64,000 bases of DNA from Bacillus sp. THAF10 (GCF_009363695.1 NZ_CP045403.1:2212001-2276000); one strand, 5' to 3'; positions 1 through 9,082 are shown, numbered from the stretch's first letter. A program made the numbers and translations. The notes: generated by a model from the sequence alone, not told the origin.

Positions 1-22
1 TATACTACACACTTAGAGTAAT

Positions 23-226
23 TTAGTCCTTTTCACTACTAGAACGGTTTTTTGTTGTTTCTTTATCTCGTTCTTCTTCCTTTTCGTACTTTATTTCTTG
101 TAAGGGTAATTCATCTATAGGCATGACGAGCTGGTCTCGATCTTTTTGTGTTTTTTCACTGTGTTTGAATGCTTGTTCTTTTTCATTTCTTCTCTTTAAC
201 TCTTGGGCTTTCTCTTTGTTTTTCAA
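23..226 (-). CDS. Small Lys/Glu-rich hypothetical protein (67 aa)
   Basis: A short, highly charged protein made mostly of K, E, R and Q. It has no signal peptide, membrane segment or cysteine motif. I chose the TTG at 226 because AAGGAGTGATT sits 8 nt upstream; an ATG at 271 would read through that ribosome-binding site. The gene lies about 50 nt downstream of ypsC on the same strand, so it is probably co-transcribed with it. The low-complexity composition suggests a largely helical or disordered cytosolic protein. I do not recognise the family and assign no function. Confidence 0.6.
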   Translation of the reverse strand: MKNKEKAQELKRRNEKEQAFKHSEKTQKDRDQLVMPIDELPLQEIKYEKEEERDKETTKNRSSSEKD

Positions 227-276
227 GACAATCACTCCTTTTTTACACCATTCCCTGTGAAAGTCTTTCATAAACG

Positions 277-1419
277 TTACCCTTTTTTAGGAGGTCTCTT
301 CCCCCAATATTGATATAAATCTGTTTTGATGAAGCCATTGAACAGCTTCCGTTTCTTAGTGGCTTTTTTACCATATAAATTTTCAAATCCCTCATGAGAG
401 GTGAGCATATAAATAGACCATGTATCCAGATCAGAAAAAGCTTTTCCCATTTCTTTATACATCTTCTCCACATCTGGTCTATCTCCAAGTCGTTCTCCAT
501 ATGGAGGGTTACCTACAATAACCCCGTATTCTTTTTGTGTGGTAAAATCGGCAACCTGCATTTGTTTAAATTGAATAAGCTCTCCAAGACCTGCTTCAAA
601 AGCATTTTCTTTGGCTATCCCAATCATTCTGTGGTCCACGTCAAAGCCTGCAATATCTAAAGGCTGATCATAGTTTGCAAGGCCCTCAACTTCATCCCGT
701 GCACGATTCCACGCATCTTGGCCTATCCATTCCCACCCCTCAGACACAAATTCTCTATTAAAGCCTGGTGCAATATTTTGGCCAATAAGGGCAGCTTCTA
801 TCGGAATGGTACCAGATCCGCAAAAAGGGTCAACAAATGGTTTGCTTGGATTCCAATTTGTTAACAGCACCAAAGATGCAGCGAGGGTTTCTTTCAGTGG
901 TGCTTCCCCTTGAGATGCTCGATATCCACGTTTATGCAGGCCTGCTCCACTGGCATCGATTGTAATTTGTGCAACATCTTTTAAAAGAGCAACTTCAATT
1001 TTAAATTTCGCCCCATTTTCATCTAACCATGAGGAAGAAATTCCGTAATGTTCTTTCATTTTTTCAACAACTGCTTTTTTCACGATCGATTGGCAATCGG
1101 GTACACTAAAAAGCTTTGATTTAACAGACTTTCCCACAACAGGAAATTCTGCGTTCTCCGGCAGATAATCGCCCCACGGGATGGCTTTTGTTTGTTGAAA
1201 AAGTTCTTCAAAGGTTGTCGCTTTAAATTCGCCTACTAATATTTTTATTCTGTCTGCGGTTCTTAGCCATAAATTAGTTCGGCAAATGGCGGCAGCGTCT
1301 CCTTTAAAAATGACTTTTCCATTATCGACGGTACAATCATAACCTAGATCTCTAACTTCCTTTGCTACCAATGCTTCTAGTCCCATTGCTGCTGTAGCAA
1401 TCAATGTGTATTGTTTCAT
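277..1419 (-). CDS. ypsC: THUMP-domain class I RNA methyltransferase (YpsC/RlmL-N type)
   Basis: SAM-dependent methyltransferase of the RlmL N-terminal family, expected to N2-methylate a guanine in 23S rRNA. The N-terminal part (about residues 50-160) has the position and look of a THUMP RNA-binding domain. The SAM-binding motif FVDPFCGSGT is near residue 197 and the catalytic NPPYGERLG motif near 303. The 380-aa length matches Bacillus YpsC. The start is the ATG at 1419, preceded by AGGA at good spacing; an in-frame ATG at 1449 lacks a site. It lies next to rnpB and gpsB, the same order as in B. subtilis. The exact target base is inferred from the family only. Confidence 0.9.
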   Translation of the reverse strand: MKQYTLIATAAMGLEALVAKEVRDLGYDCTVDNGKVIFKGDAAAICRTNLWLRTADRIKILVGEFKATTFEELFQQTKAIPWGDYLPENAEFPVVGKSVKSKLFSVPDCQSIVKKAVVEKMKEHYGISSSWLDENGAKFKIEVALLKDVAQITIDASGAGLHKRGYRASQGEAPLKETLAASLVLLTNWNPSKPFVDPFCGSGTIPIEAALIGQNIAPGFNREFVSEGWEWIGQDAWNRARDEVEGLANYDQPLDIAGFDVDHRMIGIAKENAFEAGLGELIQFKQMQVADFTTQKEYGVIVGNPPYGERLGDRPDVEKMYKEMGKAFSDLDTWSIYMLTSHEGFENLYGKKATKKRKLFNGFIKTDLYQYWGKRPPKKG

Positions 1420-1494
1420 CTTCTTCATCCTAACTGTAGTCAGTTTCATTTTTATTATGTAATTGTAAGGAAAGTATTTTGGTCTGTTAAACTA

Positions 1495-1620
1495 CTGTTG
1501 ATTTCCGGAAATGGCTCTACTCCTTCGAGTCGGTGCTGGAGCCTCCTCGGCTTCGCCTGTTGTGTCACAAGTCTTTCGCTTCACTCCCGCGGAAGTCTTC
1601 GCCTTTGATCTAATCAACAG
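1495..1620. repeat. R1 intergenic repeat, copy 1
   Basis: About 125 bp bounded by CTGTTGAT (1495-1502) and its complement ATCAACAG (1613-1620). The inside carries the family core AGCCTCCTCGGCTTCGCCTG. Related copies lie at 9083, 11879 and 18493, all in the same orientation. It separates ypsC from the rnpB terminator. It is noncoding and contains stop codons in the frames examined. Confidence 0.85.
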
Positions 1621-1639
1621 CTAACTACTAGCCAACCTA

Positions 1640-1675
1640 TTAAATAAAGCTCCCCTGAAGCGTTCAGGGGAGCTT
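1640..1675 (-). terminator. Intrinsic terminator of rnpB
   Basis: Perfect 13-bp stem (1647-1659 with 1663-1675, AAGCTCCCCTGAA) and a 3-nt loop. On the minus strand it is followed by a T-rich stretch. It lies about 30 nt past the 3' end of RNase P RNA. Confidence 0.8.
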
Positions 1676-1703
1676 AGTTCATCATTATTGTAATGGTGCG
1701 ACA

Positions 1704-2121
1704 TTCAATCAATAGTGATCTGTAAGCCATGTTCTGTTCCTTTGTACTGCAAACGGATCGCTCCTTGTACGCAGGTGGTAACCATCTGTCTACAGAAACT
1801 TAAAAGTATCTGTCCCTCTCATTGTTGGATTCCTTAGAGAAGGTGCCCCTACCATTATTTGGGTTTCTCGCTCGAGGGGTTTACCTCGTTCCACTCTTAC
1901 AATTTCTTGTAAGACTACGTCACTGTGGCACTTTCAAGGTAGTAACACCATATCACAAGGACTTAGGTGTGTTCCCTGCCGTTAGCCTCGTCATAAAAAC
2001 CAAGCTACCCTAGCTTATTTTTTCGCTAGGCACGAACACTACAGGCATCTCAGCCTGTGCGAGCATGGACTTTCCTCTACAACTAAAAGCTGTAGCGGTT
2101 ACCCAACCACTATTGATGTCA
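1704..2121 (-). ncRNA. rnpB: RNase P RNA, Bacillus type B
   Basis: Catalytic RNA of RNase P, which matures tRNA 5' ends. Conserved blocks read on the minus strand: GAGGAAAGTCCATGCTCGC near the 5' end, the CTAGCG region, GAAACCCAAAT with the CCCCTCGAGCGAG block, and ATGGCTTACAGA at the 3' end. The terminal P1 helix is visible: 2108-2117 pairs perfectly with 1708-1717, and pairing extends weakly beyond it. The overall size of about 420 nt fits type B RNA. It sits between ypsC and gpsB, the standard Bacillus position. Ends are good to about 5-10 nt. Confidence 0.95.
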
Positions 2122-2181
2122 GCACATAATAGTATAGTAAAAAACTGCGATGAATGCAACTGTAAATAAATGTAATAAGAA

Positions 2182-2487
2182 TCAATCGTATAATTTATTT
2201 CCAAAAACGTGCTTTTCTAAATTAGATAACCTTCTTAAGATGTCAAAGTTGGTGGATCCGCTGTTTGTGCTTGTTGGTTGTGGTTTTTTTCCAGCTTCTT
2301 CAACTTGTCGTTTCAATCTTGCATTTTCTTGAACAATCAAATCGTATTCATGCTGAAATGTCTCATAGTCCTTAATGATTACATCCAAAAATTTATCCAC
2401 GTCTTCTGCTTTGTAGCCTCTCATTCCAGCTTTAAATTCTTTTTCTAAAATTTCTTTTGCCGTTAAATTAAGTTTTTCTGATATCAT
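2182..2487 (-). CDS. gpsB: Cell-cycle protein GpsB
   Basis: DivIVA-like adaptor that shuttles between septum and side wall and binds penicillin-binding protein PBP1 (PonA, also in this window). The N-terminal 65 residues form the family's membrane-associated coiled-coil domain, with the signature [20 protein letters not shown] Pro/Ser/Thr linker follows, then a short C-terminal helix ([13 protein letters not shown]) typical of the trimerisation domain. The 101-aa length is usual. GAGGTGAGGA precedes the ATG at good spacing. It lies directly upstream of rnpB on the same strand. Confidence 0.96.
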   Translation of the reverse strand: MISEKLNLTAKEILEKEFKAGMRGYKAEDVDKFLDVIIKDYETFQHEYDLIVQENARLKRQVEEAGKKPQPTSTNSGSTNFDILRRLSNLEKHVFGNKLYD

Positions 2488-2579
2488 CTTATCCTCACCT
2501 CAATACGAGTGCCGAAAGTATCAGGCACTTCTTCATTCTCTATATGGAAATAGTCTTGTTCGTGCCTTAATAATTAGGA

Positions 2580-3146
2580 TTACCAATCCTGAGATTCGTC
2601 AAACTGTAATTCCTCGACGATAACTTGCAGCTCATAGCTATCTATCATAAAGATAGGATAGTCTGATTGTAAAGCTTTATGTTTTGCTGCCTCTAGTATA
2701 TATTTTGGACTACCCGGACTTTCTTCCTCATAAACCATCAGGATACTGTCCGACTTTTCTACGATGAATTGATTTTTCATCTTTAACTGAATGGGCGATT
2801 CATAGGGTTTTTTTGAAATGGAATCCACATAATTAGCTTGTGACAAAATTGTCTCATAATACTCTTTATTTTGATCTTTCCATTTTTCTTGTTGATTTAA
2901 ATAAGGAGTCAAAACAGCAAGCTTTAAATGTGAATATTCCACCTGCATTTCAAAGACTACTTCTGCTGCCCATAATTCCACGCCCTGTTGTCCACTGATA
3001 ACTATCCATTCAAGCTCGGCATGTTCTTCTAAAAGTGATTCCAAGCGTTTTTGAATGGCTTTCTTAATATAGTGTACAGCAGGATCATTATTCTTAAACA
3101 CCTGTAATTCATGAGCTTTATAACCTGTAATAGCCAATACTTTCAT
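2580..3146 (-). CDS. ypsA: YpsA, SLOG-superfamily protein (DUF1273)
   Basis: Cytosolic Rossmann-like protein of the SLOG group, proposed to bind a nucleotide-type ligand and linked to cell division in Firmicutes. The N-terminal strand and loop [13 protein letters not shown] and the glycine-rich turn [16 protein letters not shown] are the family signatures. The 188-aa length is near that of B. subtilis YpsA. I start at the ATG at 3146 because the in-frame GTG at 3152 overlaps the GAGGTG ribosome-binding site. It is upstream of gpsB with 92 nt between, in the conserved order. Confidence 0.92.
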   Translation of the reverse strand: MKVLAITGYKAHELQVFKNNDPAVHYIKKAIQKRLESLLEEHAELEWIVISGQQGVELWAAEVVFEMQVEYSHLKLAVLTPYLNQQEKWKDQNKEYYETILSQANYVDSISKKPYESPIQLKMKNQFIVEKSDSILMVYEEESPGSPKYILEAAKHKALQSDYPIFMIDSYELQVIVEELQFDESQDW

Positions 3147-3199
3147 AAACACCTCTATCTAAAATAATAAATAGAAAGCTAAAAAAGCGCAAGTATGTA

Positions 3200-3230
3200 C
3201 AGAAAAAGAACTGACAATAGCCAGTTCTTT
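3200..3230 (-). terminator. Intrinsic terminator of cotD
   Basis: AAGAACTG (3206-3213) pairs with CAGTTCTT (3222-3229). On the minus strand a TTTTT run follows. It lies about 30 nt past the cotD stop. Confidence 0.75.
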
Positions 3231-3258
3231 TCTTGGTATATTAATACAGGACACTTAT

Positions 3259-3666
3259 TTATCTTCCATAACCTTTGCAATGTCCGCCATATCCCATAGG
3301 TCCCATTTGTCCCATTCCTGGTCCTTGTTGAGCTCCCATTACTTGAGATGGCATTTGACCATAAGGTGCATTTGCTTGAGCTCCCATCACTTGACCAGGT
3401 CCAGTTGATGCGCCCATTACTTGACCAGGAGCGCCAGCACCCATTCCAGGACCACCAGGTCCGCAGTTAAAGTGTTGGTGAGATACAGAATCAACCATTG
3501 ACTCAGTTTGTGGGTAATAATGTTTGTGTTGGAATTGTTGGTTGTTTACATAAGTTGTGTGCGATGGATGGATGTGTTGTACTTCATTAGTAGAATAAAG
3601 ATTTTTTACACAACATTTTGTTGGGTGGACGATAGGTGCCATTTGATTTGGTCTGCAGTTGTACAT
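3259..3666 (-). CDS. cotD: Inner spore coat protein CotD
   Basis: Structural protein of the inner spore coat, made late in the mother cell. The N-terminus is CotD-like: MYNCRPNQMAPIVHPTKCC, then a His/Tyr-rich stretch with HPSHTTYVNN. The second half is Gly/Met/Gln-rich and carries four GQVMGA-type repeats, making it longer (135 aa) than short CotD proteins. ATGAAAGGAGT gives a good ribosome-binding site. It is a single gene with its own terminator. A sigma-K promoter is expected for the family, but I could not find a convincing one. The repeats may vary in number between strains. Confidence 0.93.
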   Translation of the reverse strand: MYNCRPNQMAPIVHPTKCCVKNLYSTNEVQHIHPSHTTYVNNQQFQHKHYYPQTESMVDSVSHQHFNCGPGGPGMGAGAPGQVMGASTGPGQVMGAQANAPYGQMPSQVMGAQQGPGMGQMGPMGYGGHCKGYGR

Positions 3667-3999
3667 AGTTTCATACTCCTTTCATATTGTTTTCTCTTTA
3701 CACTAACAAACTATGAAAGAAGTGAGGTACATGTACTAATACAAACACCTATTTTCTTAGGATATATACAATTGCCTAGCTTTTTTATAGTAAAATAGTA
3801 TAGATATTCTCCTTGAGATTGGACAGTCCGAATAACGTCAAACCGACTACAATAAAAAACAAACATAAAATGAATCTTGACAACGTGCTCTCTCCCATAT
3901 ATTTTCTATTTTGTTACTTTCAGTTTACAATTTTACATGGTATGAGACACGTTGACAATATGATTAAGGCAGAAAATCTGACAAAATGTGAAATTTTTT
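3667..3999. other. Intergenic stretch with no gene
   Basis: This 333-nt AT-rich gap lies between cotD (start) and mrfB (stop). I see no open frame with a ribosome-binding site, no RNA gene and no strong terminator for mrfAB. The only structure noted is a distant inverted pair, CAACGTG (3881-3887) and CACGTTG (3948-3954). Confidence 0.6.
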
Positions 4000-5232
4000 T
4001 CAAATGTCTAATTTTTTCTGTATTCGGGTTATCCTTTTGATAAAATCGGCAAGTTTTTTCTCTTTCTTTTGCTTCGGTTGATTCGCTTTTTCGTTGTAGT
4101 TTTTTAATGCTTTTTCTGCGTAAAGTAGTGCAGTGTCATAGCTCTTTTTCTGATGTTCATAGATTTTTGATAATTCTTCACAAGCCTCTTCTTTTGAATC
4201 ATTTAGTGGGTCTGCAAGTGCTTGTTTAAATAGAAGTTCAGCCTCACAAAACCTTCGTTCTTTCTTCTTTAAGTAGCCTAACTTCATGGCTGCCTTCCAT
4301 GAGGATTCAACAATATTTTCATAAATGCTGGCAGCCGCTTCTTTCTCACCTAGTGTGTCATACCACCGCCCTATTTCGAAATCTTCTAGTTCACTTCTTT
4401 CATTTCCATCTAATAAAAGCAATTTAGAAAGATGAATATAGAGGGTAATTAAAGTAAGTACATCCCATTCATTATGCTTCATAACTCCTTTAATCCCTTG
4501 CATTTCCTGAGTTTTCACAAAATCAACATAGATCATAGGAGCTAAAAAGCCCGGAATATCGTCCTGTCTCTCTATCTCGAGTATTTCTTTTTCAACATTC
4601 ACTAATCTCACGGCTTCCATCTTTGATTTCCAAAGACGTCTAGAAGCATGTAACAGATCAAAATGACCAAATGCAGGTAACTTGGGTACATGCTCTCTAA
4701 CAAGCGTATGTCTCGTTTTCACTTGTGGCCAGTCAAACGCTTTGCCGTTGTAGGTGACAAGTGTTTTATAATTAACATTCTCAAGAAAGCTTTGATAGAG
4801 TGCCACTTCATTTCCAGGCCCAGGTAATAAGTGCTGCCTAATAACCACTTTGTCAGAAAAAACTCTTGCATACCCAAGAAGAAAGATAGTAGTCCCCACA
4901 CCCCCGCTTAATCCAGTTGTTTCCGTATCAAAAAAGAAAAGATCAGAAGAATGGTGTCCTTTTCCTGATAATGGGTGCTCCACATCCGCGTTTTGCCATA
5001 ATTTCATAATAGGAATAAGATCTTTAAGCTGATATTTCCCGTGCTTATGATCCAAACTATATTCTTTTTCTCTAATGAAACAGTGTTCACCCTGAAAGCG
5101 ATACACACTTGTCTGAAAGCTCTCCCATTCCTTTTCATTACAAATAGTATTTTTACTTACTAAATTGCTTGTGGAATCGTGTTCTACATTCAAATGCTTT
5201 TTCATCCTATTCAGCTTGTTCTTTATCTTCAT
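4000..5232 (-). CDS. mrfB: Mitomycin repair exonuclease MrfB (YprB)
   Basis: Metal-dependent DEDD-type exonuclease that works with MrfA to remove mitomycin C adducts in B. subtilis. The RNase H-like fold shows motif I FFFDTETTGL (about residue 100), motif II in TYNGKAFDWPQ (about 162), and a C-terminal acidic residue in HNEWDVLTL (about 255). The last third looks like TPR-type helices (IGRWYDTLGEKEAA onwards), which may hold the partner. Length 410 aa is close to B. subtilis YprB. Its ATG overlaps the mrfA stop by 4 nt (ATGA), so the two are translationally coupled. Confidence 0.92.
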   Translation of the reverse strand: MKIKNKLNRMKKHLNVEHDSTSNLVSKNTICNEKEWESFQTSVYRFQGEHCFIREKEYSLDHKHGKYQLKDLIPIMKLWQNADVEHPLSGKGHHSSDLFFFDTETTGLSGGVGTTIFLLGYARVFSDKVVIRQHLLPGPGNEVALYQSFLENVNYKTLVTYNGKAFDWPQVKTRHTLVREHVPKLPAFGHFDLLHASRRLWKSKMEAVRLVNVEKEILEIERQDDIPGFLAPMIYVDFVKTQEMQGIKGVMKHNEWDVLTLITLYIHLSKLLLLDGNERSELEDFEIGRWYDTLGEKEAAASIYENIVESSWKAAMKLGYLKKKERRFCEAELLFKQALADPLNDSKEEACEELSKIYEHQKKSYDTALLYAEKALKNYNEKANQPKQKKEKKLADFIKRITRIQKKLDI

Positions 5233-7514
5233 ACACCGTTCACCTTAATTTCTAGCTGCTTAAGAAGAGCTAGAGCCAATTTTTTAGCGTTTTCCTCAGG
5301 ATAGTCCGCACCAATGCAGGAAGGACAGCCAGAATAACATGGGCAGCCTTCAATTAAGCTTGTGGCATTTTCCAATAGTGTTTGAATTTGCTCGTACACC
5401 TTCTCACTTAAACCAACTCCACCAGGATACCGGTCATAAAAATAAACAACTGGTTTTTCGTCATGGGTAGATTTCACCTGTGGAACAACTTGCAAATCCA
5501 TTGGTTCACACATTAATAAAAGTGGAGCCACGTGTTTTAGGGCATGGGCTATGCCAAGTAAGCTTTTTTCCAAATCATCTCCATTTAAGCTTTCAACTAC
5601 AGTTTCTTCTAGAGTAATCCAAGCAGCGTTTGTTTGTAATTCCTCTTCAGGCAAATGGATGGGTCCTGAGCCTATGTTTTCATGAGTTTCAAACTTAATT
5701 TTTTTAAAAATAGTGGCCATTGCTCTTACTGATACATCACCGAATGCAATGGTACCGCCTGAATAGTCCTTGCTTTTGTCTATTTCTAATACATCAAGAG
5801 ATACTGCAAGATTTGCATCAGTAAAATAATCAACATTCACTTCTCGTACGAAGGCTTTCTTTTCTTCCCAGTCTAATTTTTCCACTTGATATTGTACGCC
5901 TTGATGTAAATAAATTGCTTCATCATGAAGTAGAGTCATGGAGCTGAATCGATCCATTTCTCCAATTACTTTGTTTGCTGGTTCTGAAGATTGGTCGATG
6001 ATGATGACATTTTCCTGAGATGCAGATCGTAAGCTAATGTTGTGAGCAGGAAACGCGTCATTCATCCAATGCCATTTCCCAGCATGTTCATGAAGCACTC
6101 TTTCTTCTGCTAAATATTCTAAAATATCTTCAAGTTCCACTCCATCAAAGGTTTCTCCTTTTTTAAAAGGCAGTTCATAAGCGGCACATTTTATATGGTC
6201 AACTAAGATTACCAGGTTGTTTGGATTAATTCTTGCTGATTCGGGGTTGCTGTTTAAAAAGAATTCTGGGTGCCCGACGATATATTGATCAAGCGGATTC
6301 GAGCTTGCAACCATCACAATAACTGCTTCCCCTTGCCTTCTGCCAGCACGACCTGCCTGCTGCCAAGCACTTGCTATCGTTCCTGGGTAGCCTGTCATAA
6401 TACACACTTGCAGCTGACCAATATCCACACCAAGCTCCAAAGCGTTCGTACTTACAACACCATATATCTCCCCATTTCGAAGCCCCTTTTCAATGGATCT
6501 TCTCTGAGTAGGTAAATATCCTCCCCGATATCCCTGAATCGATTTTTCTCCTAATTCATTTTTCACTAATTCTTTTAAATAGGTGAGGAGAATTTCAACC
6601 CTAACCCTGCTTTTGGCAAAGACAATCGTCTGTATTCGCTCCTTTAAGAAAGCAGCTGCAACTTTCCTCACTTCTAACGTCGCACTCCTTCTAATGTTTA
6701 AAGGTTTATTTACGATAGGAGGATTATAAAAAACGATATGCTTTTTGCTAGCTGGAGCACCATTATTATTAATCAAATGGAAGCTTTCACCTGTAAGCTC
6801 TTCTGCGAGTTCTTTTGGGTTAGAAATTGTTGCTGATGTACAAATAAAGGTTGGATTACTGCCGTAAAATTTACATATTCTTTTTAGTCGTCTAATGACA
6901 TTGGCCACATGACTACCGAAAACCCCTCTGTATGTATGGAGTTCGTCGATTACGATATATTCTAGGTTTTCAAATAGGGACACCCATTTCGTATGATGTG
7001 GGAGAATAGCTGAATGTAGCATATCAGGATTGGTAATTACAATATGCCCAGCCTTTCTTACCTTTTGCCTAATGCCAGGTGACGTATCACCATCATAGGT
7101 ATAACTGTTAATAGGTACTTCCATCATTGTGATTAGTTCATTTAACTCACTTTTTTGATCTTGAGCGAGTGCTTTTGTTGGAAAAATATAAAGAGCCCGA
7201 GCTTCTTGTTTTTCCACAATTTTTTGTAACACTGGTAGGTTATAACATAGTGTTTTACCAGAAGCAGTAGGGGTGACAGCAACAAAGTGTTTCTTTTGTA
7301 TGGCAGTTTGAAATGCCTCTGCCTGGTGTGTGTAGAGAGAAGTGACCCCCCTCTTTGTTAAAGCCTTCCACAAGGGCTCCTTCACTTCTTTTGGAAATGG
7401 AACAAATTGAGCTTCTTTTGGAGGCACCGTTTCCCAATGAACGATATTATCTGCTATATCTTTTTCTTGTTTCATCCAGTCAATCACTTCGTAAATTGTT
7501 TTTCTCCAATACAT
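5229..7514 (-). CDS. mrfA: Mitomycin repair DEAH-type helicase MrfA (YprA)
   Basis: Superfamily 2 ATP-dependent 3'-5' helicase for RecA-independent repair of mitomycin C lesions. Motif I is TPTASGKTLCY (about residue 85), motif II VIDELHTYRG (DELH box), motif III CTSATISNP, and motif VI QAGRAGRRQGEA. The C-terminal MZB domain (DUF1998) has the clustered cysteines CPCYSGCPSC expected for zinc. The start is the ATG at 7514, 8 nt after GAGG; the GTG at 7523 lies inside that site. It is first in the mrfAB operon. Length about 761 aa is typical. Confidence 0.94.
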   Translation of the reverse strand: MYWRKTIYEVIDWMKQEKDIADNIVHWETVPPKEAQFVPFPKEVKEPLWKALTKRGVTSLYTHQAEAFQTAIQKKHFVAVTPTASGKTLCYNLPVLQKIVEKQEARALYIFPTKALAQDQKSELNELITMMEVPINSYTYDGDTSPGIRQKVRKAGHIVITNPDMLHSAILPHHTKWVSLFENLEYIVIDELHTYRGVFGSHVANVIRRLKRICKFYGSNPTFICTSATISNPKELAEELTGESFHLINNNGAPASKKHIVFYNPPIVNKPLNIRRSATLEVRKVAAAFLKERIQTIVFAKSRVRVEILLTYLKELVKNELGEKSIQGYRGGYLPTQRRSIEKGLRNGEIYGVVSTNALELGVDIGQLQVCIMTGYPGTIASAWQQAGRAGRRQGEAVIVMVASSNPLDQYIVGHPEFFLNSNPESARINPNNLVILVDHIKCAAYELPFKKGETFDGVELEDILEYLAEERVLHEHAGKWHWMNDAFPAHNISLRSASQENVIIIDQSSEPANKVIGEMDRFSSMTLLHDEAIYLHQGVQYQVEKLDWEEKKAFVREVNVDYFTDANLAVSLDVLEIDKSKDYSGGTIAFGDVSVRAMATIFKKIKFETHENIGSGPIHLPEEELQTNAAWITLEETVVESLNGDDLEKSLLGIAHALKHVAPLLLMCEPMDLQVVPQVKSTHDEKPVVYFYDRYPGGVGLSEKVYEQIQTLLENATSLIEGCPCYSGCPSCIGADYPEENAKKLALALLKQLEIKVNGV

Positions 7515-7602
7515 TTCGATCACCTCTTCATCTTCCTTCTATTTTAGCGAATAAGTGTTCGGAACGTAAAGTGACAATCAGAAAAATACTGTTGGAAAAG
7601 AA

Positions 7603-7755
7603 CAAAAGCGCAATGCGCCCGCTTTGCGACGTACAAACTGGACTGAGCCGTATGAGATAAAGAAAACACGAAGAGCCTGCGATTCGATGTTGCCTTATCG
7701 TAAGGAGGCGAGGGAAGTTTGCTAGTCGCTGGCGCATGGAGCTGGACGCTGCTAC
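7603..7755. repeat. R3 intergenic repeat, copy A
   Basis: Starts CAAAAGCGCAATGCGCCCGC and ends GCTGGACGCTGCTAC. It is nearly identical to the copy starting at 7774 but lacks that copy's internal segment around 7808-7854. It has no ribosome-binding site or conserved frame. Confidence 0.85.
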
Positions 7756-7773
7756 CATGAGTATCCTAAACAA

Positions 7774-7970
7774 CAAAAGCGCAATGCGCCCGCTTTGCGA
7801 CGTACAAACTTTGTCTAGTTGCAGCGGCTGAACGAGCCGCTTCACTTTTCGTGGCACTGAGCCGTATGAGATAAAGAAAACACGAAGAGAGTAAGCTTTT
7901 TCGTGTTGCCTTATCGTAAGGAGGCGGGGAAGTTTGCTACTCGCTGGCGCATGGAGCTGGACGCTGCTAC
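7774..7970. repeat. R3 intergenic repeat, copy B (longer form)
   Basis: Tandem neighbour of copy A, 18 nt after it. It carries about 45 extra bases including GCAGCGGCTGAACGAGCCGC, which can fold into a hairpin. Part of this extra block recurs at 63503-63527. The 540-nt gap between mrfA and the YdjO-like gene is filled almost entirely by the two copies. Confidence 0.85.
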
Positions 7971-8021
7971 TTTTGTTCCAGATATCCACAGACATATTTT
8001 TTATAATTTCCTAAACAATAA

Positions 8022-8056
8022 TAAAAACAGCCTAGTACAAGCTACCAGGCTGTTTT
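8022..8056 (-). terminator. Terminator of the YdjO-like gene
   Basis: AAACAGCCT (8025-8033) pairs with AGGCTGTTT (8047-8055), followed by TTTT on the minus strand. It lies 9 nt beyond the stop codon. Confidence 0.75.
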
Positions 8057-8064
8057 GTTTCAAG

Positions 8065-8277
8065 CTATGCTTTTTGATTCATACTATAGTTATTGATTAC
8101 TGCTAATACCTTTGTTCCTTGAGTCATATCACTTTGGCACAAAGGACAGATAGGTCTTTCCGTTTCTATATTTCTGAAATTGTCTCGCATCCAACCTTTA
8201 CAAGATTCAGATGCACATTCCCAAACTTTCGTTTCTTCTGTCACTATTTCTTCTGCTTCTCTTCTTCCAAAAGCCAT
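8065..8277 (-). CDS. YdjO-like small zinc-ribbon protein
   Basis: A 70-aa cytosolic protein with two cysteine pairs, CASESCKGW (residues about 21-29) and CPLCQSD (about 44-50), the pattern of the cold-inducible YdjO family. The pairs probably bind one zinc ion; function is unknown. I start at the ATG at 8277, 9 nt after AGGAGAG; the preceding TTG is less well spaced. It is a single gene between the R3 repeats and the divergent Hsp20 gene. Family assignment is from the W-E-C-x-S-x-x-C-K-G-W-M-R pattern. Confidence 0.8.
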   Translation of the reverse strand: MAFGRREAEEIVTEETKVWECASESCKGWMRDNFRNIETERPICPLCQSDMTQGTKVLAVINNYSMNQKA

Positions 8278-8538
8278 CAAACCACTCTCCTATCTTTTGA
8301 GGTGGGGCATAGTTAATCCTCACGGTTTATCTACTCTTAGTATTCCAACTTACGAGGAAAAAATAAGAAAGAAATAAAAAAAGCATCCTTACCATACAAA
8401 CTCTTCCAATTTATTATAACACAAATTTGAAATTTATTCATGCCGAAGTCCAACGTTTTATTCATATTCATTAGGTAGTAACCCATTTCAACCCTCATTA
8501 ATATATTAATGATAAAGAACATGAAAGGGGTAAGATAC

Positions 8539-9006
8539 ATGATGGATGAAAAGGAAAAGCTGCCACAAAAAAAAGACATCCAACCTAACAATATTATGAA
8601 TACGATTGACGCATTCTTTAGCAGCTCTCCTATTAAAGGTATGTTAAAGCAAATGGATGATTTCTTTGGTCATACATTTTCCGAAGCCTCCCTACCGGTA
8701 GAAACGCAAGAAACGGATCGGGATTTTCTAGTAGTATGCAAACTGCCAGGTATAGCAAAAGAGCAAATAAACATCGAAACCTTTGATCGGTATTTAACTA
8801 TTTCTGTTAAAAATGAGCAACAGGTAAAAACGATTGATGAAACCGTTTCTTATGTAAGTAACAGTTATACAAGCAATATTTCGAAAAGGACCATTCCTCT
8901 GCCTGAGTATGTAAAAATACAAGCGCTGCAAGCAAATTACCGGGACGGTTTATTAAAAATTCGGATCCCTAAAAAGCTAATAAAACAAATCGATATTCAA
9001 GATTAG
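8539..9006 (+). CDS. Small heat-shock protein, Hsp20/alpha-crystallin family
   Basis: ATP-independent holdase chaperone. The alpha-crystallin domain spans about residues 55-150, starting VETQETDRDFLVVCKLPGI and ending with the A-x-x-x-D-G-L-L signature in ANYRDGLLKIRIPK. The N-terminal 50 residues are Met/Phe-rich, as usual for the oligomerisation arm. The start is ATG 8539, 8 nt after AAAGGGG; the upstream ATG at 8509 has no site. It is a plus-strand single gene, and R2 copy 1 begins 11 nt after its stop. I see no clear heat-shock operator upstream. Confidence 0.9.
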   Translation: MMDEKEKLPQKKDIQPNNIMNTIDAFFSSSPIKGMLKQMDDFFGHTFSEASLPVETQETDRDFLVVCKLPGIAKEQINIETFDRYLTISVKNEQQVKTIDETVSYVSNSYTSNISKRTIPLPEYVKIQALQANYRDGLLKIRIPKKLIKQIDIQD

Positions 9007-9082
9007 AAACGAGAATAGGCTGGGACAAAATTTAAAAACACAAACAAAAAGACGAAAAATATTAATGCCGGCATTGAATACC

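Noticed and set aside
2488..2579. Terminator hairpin (GTGCC...GGCAC) between ypsA and gpsB
   Set aside because: Only a 5-bp stem with a 10-nt loop and no T tract.
3690..3725. Sigma-K promoter for cotD (CATAGTTTG with an upstream AC)
   Set aside because: The -10 does not end in TA as expected and the spacing to AC is too short, so I do not list it.
7528..7995. 155-codon minus-strand open frame over the R3 repeats
   Set aside because: It spans both repeat copies, has no ribosome-binding site, and its two halves translate the same repeat; it is noncoding.
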